From Piscicola geometra (Eukaryota; Annelida; Clitellata; Hirudinida; Piscicolidae), in the NCBI GenBank assembly GCA_943735955.1, contig OX030962.1:6957462-7021461 (forward strand): a stretch of DNA of 64,000 nt, given 5' to 3'. The notes under the pieces are model-generated. The model searched no databases, was not told the DNA's origin, and was given only the letters and a program-made list of their open reading frames with translations. Below are positions 1 to 33,612 of this stretch, one piece after another. The position numbers and the translations under genes are program-made. Positions within the stretch are counted from its first letter, which is position 1; each line of letters opens with the position of its first letter.

Positions 1-1729
1 ATCCAGTTCAAACAGAAAAAAGTGATTAAGCGGACCTCAGTACTCCTTCCCGCGTTGCTCAGTCTTTGTATTAATGAAGAAGTTTCATGGAGGGCCTTAA
101 TTGTTTGTCTTCAAGCCTTTCGGCACTGAAACCTTTTTTTCAAGGCTGCCCCACCCTCCACTTTGATTTCTTTGAGGACTTGAATCTGAGTTTTGATTCA
201 TCTTTGTTTTGCATTCCCGCCACAATAATTGACATCTTCAGCCATGACTATCGAGTTCATTAAATTCAAAATGGGTCGAACAACATTTATTAAATGTCAA
301 GCGAAGAAGTCAAATTAGTGTTTAAAATGTGGATGAAAATATAAAACAAAAAGATTTGTGTATGAGCGAGATTGAATCTCTCTGTAGAAGCTCGAAAGCG
401 TGCAAGAACGAGGGGGACTTTAATCTGAGGCGGCATCAAGTTTTACGGATGAGTGTGTTGTCTTGGTGCGACGTCTTCATGAATCATTGCTCGCCATTAA
501 TGCCCTAATTCCTTACACACGCAGTCAGCCTCCGTTCGATGCTGCAGCAAGGGAACAACACAAGCCTCTTTCAGGGGTTTATCTCTCTTTCGAAAAACAA
601 GCGTTCTTTTGTAAAACCCTTATCTAGATGGACGCACTGATACGCACCCTCCGAGCTTTTGCATGCAAAATATTTCACAAAATTGAAATGCGTCATGAAC
701 ATTAATTGAAATTGCTTTTTTTAAAACTTTTTTTTTCGAAACGACTTTTGAAAAACAATTGATTGTTCCACTTTTCTCACAAATGAAGGCGAACACTGAC
801 GAGGTCACGTGAGAGGAGTCTTAAGTTGTAGCGTCAGTCCATCAGGCAATCTTAAAGACGCCGTTGTTGAAACTGTGGTGTCGCCATGAAGGCACCAACA
901 ACCTCTTGGCGTTTTCAATCCAAATGACTTTTCAGAAATGTGAAAAATCATTTCGAGAGATTAGTTTTCTTAAAGGCGCATTTTTGCATTAATGAAGAGC
1001 AAAAAGATCTCAAACGGCAGGTCTTGTGCTCCGGAAGGAATGAAGCAACAATTGCAAGGAACATAAACTTCCGTGAGGGGGAGCAAACACAAACGTCGTA
1101 GGAACGAAGGATCGCAAAACAAACACGAGAGGACCTCTAAAAATGATACTTTTAATTATTTTTGCGATCCTGCTCGCTCGGCTGATTTACTTCTCAGACG
1201 GCCATTTGTGTTTTACTTATAGATCAGATGATCTCCTCCGCTATTTATTTCTTTGGTCGCTATTCCGATTCTCAGATAAGAACGTTTTCACGCACGAAGG
1301 CGCAGCGTCCATGTCGTGTACACCGCGCTCATTATCTTGCAAGCAGAAATGCCCGACTGCAGCCATTCATAACGAACATAAAAAAGGGAACCTAAAACAA
1401 GAACAGAATAATCCGTAGAAAATGAAAAAGAAAAAGAAAAAGGATATAAAAAGTGCATTACGAAAATTGTTGAAAAAAATATTACAAAGTTTGCATGGTT
1501 TTAATTAATATTTCAGAGAAGGAGAGTTTGCTTCCCAAGAGGGGGGTGCGTTCGACTTGCCTTCCTTTCCTTCGGCACTCAGGCCGGATTTAGAGCTCAG
1601 TCTTTGAGTTTGGACGTTTCACGGGGAAGCCTTTGTCACTTCTCCTCCTGCTGCAGCTCATGTTCGGAAGCATGCAGTGGTACCCCTATCATTTCGTAGA
1701 ATTGCTTTATAAAAGGTTATATTGGGCAT

Positions 1730-1996
<267 letters not shown>

Positions 1997-3123
1997 GTAT
2001 ATTTAGAACAACATAACACAGTATTTCTTAATAATAAGTAACGTTTATAGCGTTTTTATAGACACATTAACAAAACGTTACAGAAACATCAGAATCGAAA
2101 AATTAGGACAATAAAAGAAGATTAATAAAAACCTGCTCAAGCGAAAATATATTTTTTTGCTTGTGACAAAAAAGAAATGAAATGTTAGTCATTACAATGT
2201 ACATCATGCAAGTAACAAGCACTTCCATACAAGCATAAAAGCATTTCTTAGTTGGCTCATTTGTTGAAGATGAAATCATGACTCGTTCTTTACCGATCTT
2301 TGTCGTGTCTTTCTAAATCTGGATCGGAACGGACGTAAGGGAGGGTGGAAAGGGGCTGCGAAGGAGTCTTTCTGCAGCCTCTTGGCGATTGATTGGTAAA
2401 TGTGACGTGTGTTTTGTAGTTGCCATTTGTTTGTCCTTCGATACAATACAATAAAATACAATCTTACATCAAGTGATTGTTTGAAAGTTTAAATGCAATA
2501 ACTAAATGCGAGAAAAGAGACGCATGCAACAGTCGCTTGGGTGTCCGAGGAATTCGTCGCGCGGACAATTCGTAAAAAATAAAGAATTTTAAAACGCATA
2601 ATTGAAATGCCTTAATCAGTGCACAAAATGAGAGTGTTCAGAGCACCCTTGTGCGCATTGCGATTTGATCGGCTCTGCAGATAAAAGTCAAATAAATATT
2701 TGAAAGGTTCTTCCTTTTTTCTTCAAAAGTAATTTCGCTTTGTTTTGAAAGATACGCTAAGCACTTGAAAAGAATAAGAAAATGGTGGTTTTGAGAATTG
2801 AATTTTTTAAAATAGAAGTTTTTTTCACTGGAGCATGTCAGAAGCTGCCGTAGGAAATTCTAAACTTGATAATTTTGAGCAGCAGAAAATTGAAAGATTC
2901 TCTAAGCAAAAAGCGATGAGACTCAAGAAGTCAATTTCAGAGTTTTTGGAGAACTTGTCACCAGGGAAAGATGAAGGAAAGTGCCCTTGGCGAGTGGATT
3001 GGCCTTGGAGTTGAGGAGGTTGGCATGCACTCAAGGGAGGCTTGTCTTTAATGAGTTCTTGCCCTCCGTAACAAACATCAACGCATTATAACAAATTAAA
3101 TCTTCAACTGCATATCTTTTTCC

Positions 3124-3183
3124 GCCAACGAATGAAGATTGTGGCAACGAATGAAGATTGTGGCAACGAATGAAGATTGTGGC
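3124..3183. repeat. 19-bp tandem repeat, three copies
   Basis: Three head-to-tail copies of a unit containing AACGAATGAAGATTGTGG are visible with almost no divergence, which suggests recent local duplication. Confidence 0.9.
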
Positions 3184-3319
3184 AACTGAAAAACTGTATT
3201 TCATTTTCCCATTATTTTATTTATAAATTTGCGAACATTAATTGGAAGTTTTGTTGGGAGAAGGGAGAGTTCGATCTTCAGAAGCTCTTTAAATTTAAAT
3301 TAAATGTACATCTCGTGCA

Positions 3320-3580
3320 TACATCATTCCAGTTTGTATATCCATACATTATTCCAGTTTGTATATCCATACATTATTCCAGTTTGTATATCCATACATT
3401 ATTCCAGTTTGTATATCCATACATTATTCCAGTTTGTATATCCATACATTATTCCAGTTTGTATATCCATACATTATTCCAGTTTGTATATCCATACATT
3501 ATTCCAGTTTGTATCTTCATACATTATTCCAGTTTGTATCTTCATACATTATTCCAGTTTGTATCTTCATACATTTCAAA
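3320..3580. repeat. 25-bp minisatellite
   Basis: About ten copies of a 25-bp unit that includes TTCCAGTTTGTATATCCAT. The last copies change ATATCC to ATCTTC. Because 25 is not a multiple of three, all frames stay open for some distance and give spurious repetitive ORFs. A looser AT-rich array of TGTATATGAGTATG-like units follows to about 3720. Confidence 0.9.
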
Positions 3581-5337
3581 TGTAAATGTGGAGATCGTAT
3601 ATTTATAGATTGCATATGTATATGTAAAGATTGTATATGAGTATGTATACATTGTATATGAATATGTATAAATTGTATATGAGTATGTATACATTGCATA
3701 TGTAAGATTGTATATGTATACCAGACGGAGGAAGCATATAAAGGAAGACTGGCATGTGTTGGCTCGAAGCGCTGTGTCTTTTCACTGCTCTAATGTCTCT
3801 CCTTCTGCTGCAAGTCCTGGAGATTTCTTGAAGGTGAGATGGGCTTTTTTTGATGACAAAAAATAAACTTGACTTTTTTTTAATCTTCGGAAGTAAAAAT
3901 TAAGATGTATCTGTAATTAAAACCCCTTTTAGGCTTATAATTAAATTAATTAAGATGAAAAATGTTCCATGAAATATAAAATGTCAAACTTTAATTTAAA
4001 TGTCAATTTAATGAACTGATCAAGTTGACATCAGCAACATCAATTTTTCACTCAAATTATTTAAAACTTCAAAATGTTGACGTCTTTATTCTTCGAGATA
4101 AAACTCTGAAATTTGTGCTCTATAAAACGTGAATTAAATCATCAAAAACAGAATATAATTTTAAAATGTTGTACATAAATAATTTGTAAAAATAGGAAAA
4201 ATAAAATTCAGCGAGAAAATGAAATACCATAGATTATCTTTTTCGAAAAAGGTTTTTAAAATATATTTATCTGCAGATAGCGTTAGCGACAAGGAGGAGT
4301 TATGGGTGGAGGGCTATTGTATTGCAATGTGTATCTTGAGGTGAATAGCATCTCAAGTCAAACATGGCCACAGTTAACTGCGCAGTCAAGGTTGTTAAAA
4401 CAATTATGCGTTCTTTCAGGATGGAGCTGAGAGCAAACCTTTCCACTTTAAGTTTCATTTAACAAAGTAAAAAACAAAAATTTAACGCAATGAAAAAACA
4501 ATTGCCATACGGATTAAGTCTCTCAAATTTCTTCTTCTTTTTAAACTTCAAAAATCAAACTTTTCGTGAAATATTTTCTTTAAAAAAAGATAATTTTGAC
4601 GTCTGTTACCTTTAGCTTTCGAAGCTTCTGGATGGGCTAACTTGCTCCTCTCCCTTCTCAGACACTTTCCACTTTCAGAAGCTCCGTAGTTGAGTCTCAG
4701 ACATGCAACTTGCTCGAGAGCACTTGTGTTTGCATTCACCTTATGCCCATTTAGTGCCGTGCTTGGCAGTGTTCACTCCAGACTTTGTTTTCCTAACGGT
4801 CAAGATCAGTTTATGAATATTTTTGGACTTTTATAAAAATTGAGTTATTTAGCAAAATGTCACTTCCTTTTAATGTGTTTGAAGTTGAACAGAAGTTCTC
4901 CCGAGTTTGAAAAAACAAAAGATGAGAATAAAAAAACAAAACAAAGGAAGATGAAATACTTGGTTTTGGAAGCCTCTTCATATTTGGAAGCAGCCAAGTA
5001 TGCTTATTCAATCACTATTAAAGGCTCACAGAAGATAAGGTTAGATCAGCCAGAGATGCCATGATTGGAAGCAAGACTTCCCATTACACATTCCCCTCGT
5101 TTGCTGAATCCGTAGAAAAGCACCAAACCTTATTTTCATCATAGGCTCAAAATTACATGAAGAAAAAAAAAATATAAAAAATTAATTGATTTATTTAAAA
5201 ATAATAAATATTATTAATGGATGGCAGTGTCATGAGGAAGATGGTAGCAAGAATCAGGTAAAGGCACATAAATGAACACTAAAAAATGCTTCAGCTACAA
5301 TTTCAGTCATTTCTCGTTAACTCTTATCTTCCACTTC

Positions 5338-5341
5338 CATC

Positions 5342-5402
<61 letters not shown>

Positions 5403-5443
5403 GCATCATCATCATCATCATCATCATCATTATCATCATCATC
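5338..5443. repeat. (CAT)n microsatellite
   Basis: About 105 bp of CAT/ATC trinucleotide with a few CAC, CAG and TAT interruptions. Poly-His, poly-Ser, poly-Met and poly-Asp frames through it are artefacts. Confidence 0.95.
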
Positions 5444-6512
5444 TTGTCTTCGAGAAACATTGACCATAAAGCAGAAATATCGAATAGAAGATGAGTCGTT
5501 GATCGGAACACGCAATTCATGACCGGGAAATCCCCAATCCCAAATTAACTTTCCCATTCACCAAGCGGCTCAGTTCTCGCACTTGCAGCTGGAGGCTTAC
5601 TCGAGATCTTTCGCCAGAGCGGAAATGACGGAGAAAATGAGCTGGAGACACTAATCTGTCCCAGGACCCCTGCAGGCATGCCTCCTCATTCACGCAGGCA
5701 GGCCTCCTCATTCATCGCCAGTCCATAAATCACCACAGTGTCGGCCCACCTGCTTTGTTTCCCCTTCGTCACGTCCCTGCTTGAGGCGACCATCATTTTT
5801 GAATGCTACACTTTTCGAAACTGTCTTTCCAGCTTGAGTTGTTTTCATTAAAGTTTACTTTTTAATTATAAAATGGAAACAAAGACTGGGCAGCTTTGCT
5901 CAATCACTTCTGACCCTATTCAGAGATGTGTGTTTACTTGGAGTTATCGCTTTTTTTTGATAATTTAAAGATTTTAAAACTACAATTCATACATATTTTG
6001 TCATATATTAACAGGCTTTTGTCATTCTTCAAAGTATAAGTTTTACAGCCTCAATATGTTTTTGTATGGTTCTGTTCGCATGGAAGAAAAAAGAGATTCT
6101 CGTGGAGGTTTAACCTTTAGGAACTTTCGGGTTTAAACAATCTCCGCCGTTTTATCTGGTTTAATTTTGGCTTTATCTGACAGAACTGATGCCTTTAAAG
6201 TGAATAATCTATTGAATAATCTCAAAATAAAGCCATCTTTGTGTCGATTAAATATTTTCCTGTGAGAGGTTAATCAATGGCGGCGATCAATGCAGTCTTT
6301 TGTTGGCGCGAGATGTTATTGATAACCATTTAAGGTAAAATAATTCCTGCATTGTCTCGTTTGTGTCAACGTGTGAAAAACCATTTTCGAAATCAATCCG
6401 TAATACTTTTACCTGATCCCTTTAAAATTATTTTCAGATTCAACTTCCTTTCATCTTCCCCCACCCCATCCCTACCTTCAAAAGACGAACGACATTCCAC
6501 ATCAACTTCAAG

Positions 6513-22089
<15,577 letters not shown>

Positions 22090-22659
22090 AGAGAGATGAA
22101 GAGGGAGAGAGGGGAGGGGGGTTGAGAGTGGGATGGGTTGTGAAAAAGGAGAGGTTGACAAGGTTTTAAAAACAAAAGATGCCATGTATATTGATGTGTT
22201 AGTTGAAGGATGAGAAAAAGGTGTATAAGACTTTCATGTAAAATGCTGAAGAACTAATTGGCGGCTTGACAAGGTCACTCTGAAACGGATGAGGGGACGT
22301 GAGGCGACCGCACATAGACTCCTCGAGAGACTTCTATATTTTAGATTCACAAAGCAATTGTCGAGCCTTTAAGGGTTGCGCGCTGTGTAAATTAAGAAAT
22401 TTCTGCGCGAATAAAAGTTTCGGAGTTTGTTGCAGTCGTACTAGAGGAAGTAGGTGGAAGGCACCCTGCCTCCTCATCCTCCTTCTTCCCGTCCTCCTCC
22501 TCTTCCTTCATCCTCCTTCTTCCCGTCCTCTTCTTCCCCTCCTCATCCTCCTTCTCTTTCTCTTTCTTCTCTTTGTCTTCCTTCAAGCCATCTTCGACTC
22601 TAACTTCATCCTTCCATCTTCTCTGAATTACATTGAAGGGAACTCCAATGCTAGGACAC

Positions 22660-22772
22660 AGACAAATAAACAAATAAACAAACAAACAAACAAACAAACA
22701 AAAAAATAAACAAACAAACAGTCAAACAAACAAACAAACAAATAAACAAATAAACAAATAAACAAACAAATT
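22660..22772. repeat. (CAAA)n / (CAAATAAA)n tract
   Basis: About 110 bp of AAAC tetranucleotides with AAAT variants, 3' of the tetraspanin gene. Confidence 0.93.
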
Positions 22773-22929
22773 GGAATCGTCATGGCATGGAGTGAGCCTG
22801 CACTGGAAGACTGCATGAGTGAGTGTCGGAACTGCTTGAGTAGTAAAGGAGTTGAGTGATCGATCGTCCCTTACCTCGAGCTTAAGTCTTTCCACTATTC
22901 TCTTTCTTACACACCCGCACAAAAACAAA

Positions 22930-23300
<371 letters not shown>

Positions 23301-23447
23301 GAAAAATAATCTCCTTAGTTGACTTTATGAGAGAGATGCTATTGAGATCAATGATGTCTATCTCGACTGCCTGCCTGCCTCACTGCCACTGCCTCACTGC
23401 CCTTGCACCCACTTGAAAGTCTGTGCACTCCCCCATTGCATCACATG

Positions 23448-23612
23448 ACGAAGATGTAGATGATGATGGTGGTGGTGGTGATGATGATGGTGATGATGTT
23501 GATGACGATGGTGATGATGGCGATGATGATGATGACGATGATGATGGTGGTGGTGACGATAGTGATGATGACAATGATGACGATGGTGATGATGACGATG
23601 GTGACGATGGAT
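23448..23612. repeat. GAT/GGT triplet tract
   Basis: About 165 bp of GATGATGGT-type triplets. Poly-Asp and poly-Ser frames through it are artefacts. Confidence 0.93.
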
Positions 23613-23804
23613 CTAGGTAGCTAAAAAACAGGCGTTCATTGAATAGAATGAAGGCAGCATCATTATCGATTGACGCGATCCAATTTGAGACGAAATAAAT
23701 CATTCGAATCTCCCCCTCCGTCGAGCATCCATGCGACGCCTCAACAAGATTTCCAATTAAACTTTCGGGAAATCAAATATCTTATCCTCTCTGTCGCCCA
23801 GTCT

Positions 23805-24228
23805 TCATCCATCCATCCATCCATCTATCCATCCATCCATCCATCCATCCATCCATCCATCCAACCATCCATCCATCCATCCATCCATCCATCCATCCAT
23901 CCATCCATCCATCTATCCATCCATCCATCCATCCATCCATCCATCCATCCATCCATCCATCCATCCATCCATCCATCCATCCATCCATCCATCCATCCAT
24001 CCATCCATCCATCCATCCATCCATCCATCCATCCATCCATCCATCCATCCATCCATCCATCCATCCATCCATCCATCCATCCATCCACCCATCCATCCAT
24101 CCATCCATCCATCCATCCATCCATCCATCCATCCATCCATCCATCCATCCATCCATCCATCCATCCATCCATCCATCCATCCATCCATCCATCCATCCAT
24201 CCATCCATCCATCCATCCATCCACCCGT
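23805..24228. repeat. (CCAT)n microsatellite, about 420 bp
   Basis: This is a nearly perfect CCAT tetranucleotide array with single TCTA, CAAC and CACC interruptions, far more uniform than the related array at 11.1 kb. Met-Asp-Gly-Trp frames on the minus strand are artefacts. Confidence 0.97.
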
Positions 24229-24427
24229 CCTTCTTTCTGCTTCATTACTTTCAAATCACATCCTCACTGTCGACTCACTTATCCAATCAAGCCACTTTCC
24301 CTCTCCCTCCCCTTGATGCAACTAGCTTTAAATTTAAAATTAATTCATCAATCTTTCCTCTCTTCCTTTATCTTTCTCTCTTCTTCTTCTTCTCACACTC
24401 CTTCTCTTTCTCTCTTTTACTCCTAAT

Positions 24428-24454
24428 TGACGTCATCTTTCATGCATGACGTCA
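24428..24454. promoter_or_regulatory. Pair of full CRE palindromes
   Basis: TGACGTCA occurs at 24428-24435 and again at 24447-24454, 19 bp apart. Ignoring the inserted hAT element, this is about 1.1 kb before the ELP3 start. The motif is exact; regulatory function is inferred only. Confidence 0.35.
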
Positions 24455-25130
24455 CACACATCGGACTGAGTGTAACATAATATTCTTGACATTTCGAAAT
24501 CCAATTCAAAAAGTTTCTAAATGGATTGCATTTGATTACAGTCGACGACTTTAAGTTTTTGTCTGAAATTTGGCCAAATACTCCAAGGCATTCATTTGAA
24601 TCAACCGCTCAAATTCTGATGTAAAAAATAGATATCATGAAAAGTATTAAATCGAAATGAATCTTTAATCTGTTTGTTAATTTCCGGCATCACATCTCGT
24701 TCCTGATGCTCCGACGTGTGAGGAAACCTGAGACAGTACCACAGACGTGCCATCCTGCAAGCACCCCTGGTGAGAATCTGAGAACTCCACTCATGTTTCC
24801 TTTTGTGTTAGATTTTTTTGCATTTTTATTTATAAAAAAACGTTAGATTTAAATGACTTTAATTATATAAAAAAGTTGAATTTTAATGTTTGAAATTTCT
24901 AGAGAATAAATTATATTTGTTTGAAAAGTATTATTAAATACTAAAGAAAACGTTCAATCACTTAGTACATAACTCTCACACCGGCCACTCGAACATTACT
25001 TTTTCATTGATTCGGAGAAAGACAATACAGACCAGCTTTTCATTTTGTTGTATGTGTTTAAAAAAGGAAAAGTGGGGTGCTTTAAATGGATGGATGAGTA
25101 GACAGAAAAAGGTATGATTCGGGAGGATAG

Positions 25131-25138
25131 GTATTTAA
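25131..25138. repeat. hAT target-site duplication, left copy
   Basis: GTATTTAA, identical to the 8 bp at 27899-27906 on the other side of the element. Confidence 0.9.
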
Positions 25139-27898
25139 CATGGGCGGCGATCCTGGGGGGGTCCTGGGGTCCACCTTAATAGGGACCCCCCAACTTTTTC
25201 CCATTTTTGTTTTCAAAAATTTCTATTTGGATTTGAGCATAATCGTCAACCATGGCATAAAAGTAAATTTTTATACAGTAATACATTGTGAGTATGTGTA
25301 GTTATAGTGATAGCTGTCTAAAACAAAAATATTCTTTGCTTGCTTAAATACTCCTTCACCTACTTTTTTCATCATTATGGCGTAGGCGGGAATCCTGAGG
25401 GGGTCCTGGGATCCACCTCTACAAGAACCCCCTCCCTCTTTTAAAAATACACATTTCTCAACTCATTTTGATACGAGCCTAATCGTCAACCGTGAGATAC
25501 AAAATGCTAATACAGTAAAACATTGTGAGTATGTATGGGCAGCGATGCTAGGGGGGTCCTGGGGTCCATCTTAACATGGACACTCCTCAGTTTTTCAAAT
25601 ACAATAATTTCTCAACTCCTATCTTAATACAAGCATAATCGTCAACCATAGCATGAAACAGAATTTTTCATTCAGTAATGTTTTTGGGTAGGCGTAGTTA
25701 TAGTGATAGCTGCCTGAAGCAAAACTATTCTTCTCTTACTCAAATACTCCTCCACCTACTCTTCTTTTTATATTTATAAATTTAAATTAATAAATTATAT
25801 TGATAAAAATTAAATTTCTGATTTTTCAATTTTCGCAAGCAGACATTCAGAATGATTTTCAGAAAATTTCGGTTCACTTTATGCAAGCAGACAGATTTAC
25901 ATTTTTATAAAAAAATCATTCATATTGTGCTACTTATTTTGCATGGGCGATATTCATCGGGGGATTCTGAGGTCCACCTTAATAATGGGTTAGTGTTGGA
26001 ATCATTTTTTTGTTGAAGCTCTGAATGTTAATGAACAGTTTATTGGTTTATTCAGCCCACTAGCCACGATCGGAGAAACATTATCTGCTGTAGTAAAAGA
26101 TTTTCTGATCAGAATTATGCTACCTATAGAAAAATTGAGAGCTCAGACTTATAACGGCGCTTCTAACATGAAAGGTCGATATAATGGTTGTCAGGCTATT
26201 ATCAGAAGTGAGCATCCGCTTGCAATGTTTTTCCACTGTTCTGCACATTGTGCAAATCTTGTTGCCCAGCACACAGCTGCCGCAAATCCCTTTGTGAGCA
26301 ATTCACTTCAGTTTGTCCAAGAGTTAGGTGCTTTTAACAATCTTTCAGGGAAGGTCAAGAAGCAGTTTAGTGATGCATTAGTGTCTCTTATAATTGACTT
26401 TTCTGATGAGCCATTGAATAATAAGTATAGTATAAAACTTCTTTGTCCTACAAGATGGCTGACCAGAGTATCTGCAGTGTCTTCTGTGCTTGAACATTAT
26501 GAAGTGGTACTTGTTAGCTTGGAATCATTTGCTTCCATTGGTACTGCGGATGAAACAGCTGTAAAGGCTTGAGGCCTTTTTTCAAACAGGGCACTACTGC
26601 ACTGGCCCTCAGGGTAGTTGTTTTGGTGTTTTTACTTCTGGAACAGTTAAACAAGTCGTTGCAATCAGCAAGTGCCAAGGTCAGTGGAATGGTTGCAGCG
26701 ACTGATTCAGTTGTGCAAGAACTGCGTTGCCTACGATCAGAGGAACAGTTTAACGCCATTTTCAGAGATGTCAACCGTATGGTTTTGGCATTTGATCTCG
26801 AGCCGATTGCTGTACCTCGGGTGCAAAAGCCGCCACAAAAGTATTGTGGGCTGGGCCCAACTTATGTAGCAACAACACCAGAGGCACATTATTGAGCAGC
26901 ATATTACGCTGTCATAGACATTGCAATCATGCAACTCACAGAAAGGTTCAATCGAGATTCTCCTGGTTTGCGTTCATACTTGCAGCTGGAGACAATGTTG
27001 CTAACTGGTGAAGTGAACCATGATATTTGCAAGCAGTATCGTAAGTTAAATGAAACTGGCCTTTGTTCACAGTTAACTATGTTTAAAGACCAGAATGCAT
27101 TTTAGCACAAACGCAAAAAGTAATGCAAACTATGATCACGGAAGTCAGAAACCTGTTATCTTAGGTTGAAAGATTGATCAGGTTGATGCTTGTGTGTTCA
27201 ATAACGTTATGTAATGCAGAAAAATCTTTTTGTGCTTTGCGGCATCTTAAGACTTAGTTGCGCTCACCTATGACACAGCCTCGCTTGAATTCAATGGCCG
27301 TTTGTCGTGCACATCAGGATATACTTGACAGTCTGGATTAAAAAGGCTAGCAGAAGAATTTGCTAGTCAGTCAGACATATGAAGAAGTCTTTTTGGTAAT
27401 TGGAGTAAAAGAGCTGTGGGGAGAGGGCAGGAGGACAGGCAGAGAGGGTATTTTATGTTATCTAAATATACACTTTAGGCCAAAAAAATTTCCCAATGTA
27501 TATTTGTTTATAACTCTAACAAATTTAAATCTATTTGTAATTTTTAAAACTATTTGACTCAGAAATGAATGGAAAACAAGATGTTATAACATTTCTTTGA
27601 TGGGTTGATGGCTAGTTGTAATTGAATTTATATAGATGAAAAATAATGAAAGGTAGTGAAATCGCTATTGTTTTTTTTCAAATCGCTCATAGTGGCAATA
27701 GAAAAGTATTTTTATTGAGTATCAAACTTTTTTTCTAAATGTTTGGTGATACAAATATTAGTAGTTGATACAAAAATAATTTTCACTACAGCAAACAATA
27801 CTAAATAGTATCGCTGGTAATGTGTTGGTCAATACAGGTTCTTTGATTCCAATCCTGGGGAGGACCCCCCCAAGATTTTCCGCAGATCGCCGCCCCTG
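25139..27898 (+). mobile_element. Degenerate hAT-superfamily DNA transposon with intact TIRs and TSD
   Basis: The left end CATGGGCGGCGATC and the right end GATCGCCGCCCCTG are inverted copies with one mismatch over 14 bp. Identical 8-bp flanks GTATTTAA (25131-25138 and 27899-27906) are the target-site duplication expected of hAT elements. The interior carries hAT/ZMYM-type transposase remnants with stops and frame changes (separate entry). The first about 800 bp hold several partial copies of the terminal sequence. The element lies about 420 bp upstream of the ELP3 start codon and is 2760 bp long. Confidence 0.93.
25990..27343 (+). pseudogene. Broken hAT (ZMYM/DUF4371-like) transposase
   Basis: An open segment at about 26000-26572 reads through EKLRAQTYNGASNMKG, the histidine/cysteine motif HCSAHCANLVAQ and CPTRWLTRVSAVSSV, all typical of ZMYM1-like hAT transposases. 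It stops at 26570-26572. The protein continues in another frame (FFKQGTTALALRVV to 26895), then again past a stop (AVIDIAIMQLTERF). A final piece near 27175-27343 keeps the C-terminal hAT dimerisation pattern (LCNAEKSFCALRHLKT, then a stop). The N-terminal zinc finger and first half of the catalytic region are absent. At least three inactivating changes mean it cannot make a working transposase. Confidence 0.88.
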
Positions 27899-27906
27899 GT
27901 ATTTAA
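27899..27906. repeat. hAT target-site duplication, right copy
   Basis: GTATTTAA, matching 25131-25138. Confidence 0.9.
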
Positions 27907-28315
27907 TAATGGGCCACTGGCACATTGAAATTCAGTTTGGGGGAAGAATGATTACCTGGATTTACTAATGATGTAGTGTACTGGAAGTTTTTAAAACTAA
28001 GAAACCCTCTAGTGAAGGAAATATCTTTGGTATCATTACCTCATTTTAAAGATAAATCGACTTGGTAACTTTGAGATGTTGGTTTCTAAAGTAAAAACTC
28101 TCAAAGAACACCAATACAAGGTCTTTTGTTGAAAATCCTTTTTTTATTCAAAAACATAAATTCCAAATTAAGACACTCTAAATTTAATGGGCAGTTATGC
28201 CACCATGCTTGTTAAATGTAATCTTGTTTACTTTTAACATTTCACCATTTCACGATTATTGCGCGTATCTAAATTTAAGTTAGAATTTAATTAATCTTTC
28301 AAAAGACTCAATAAA

Positions 28316-33344
<5,029 letters not shown>

Positions 33345-33491
33345 TGTACTAATTGCTATTTGTTAAATTTAAAAATTGTACTTTTTAACTTTAAATAAGT
33401 TTTTTTTTATTCTATAGAATAATCGTGGTACTAGGAATAATAATTTTGAGTATTAATTTTATTTCATGATATTTAATAGTGTTGTATAAAA

Positions 33492-33513
33492 AATAAATTT
33501 TTAAACATTTATT
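33492..33513. terminator. Opposed poly(A) signals of ELP3 and the claudin-like gene
   Basis: AATAAA at 33492-33497 (+) and AATAAA read from 33513-33508 (-) lie within 22 bp between two convergent stop codons only 268 bp apart. The two 3' untranslated regions probably overlap. Confidence 0.45.
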
Positions 33514-33612
33514 TTATAAAATCATTTTAAAACGAACTTGAATATTTACATTAAAGACTATTCAGAATCTTCATAAAAACAGTATTCGTTCCCTTCATAC
33601 CCCACGTTTGAC

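Noticed and set aside
1143..1418. 91-codon ORF with hydrophobic N-terminus
   Set aside because: A single uninterrupted frame with no family features. A signal-peptide-like start alone is not enough to call a gene.
23670..24449. 259-codon frame of Ile-His-Pro-Ser repeats and Met-Asp-Gly-Trp frames opposite
   Set aside because: Direct translation of the (CCAT)n array; flanking sequence has no recognisable domain.
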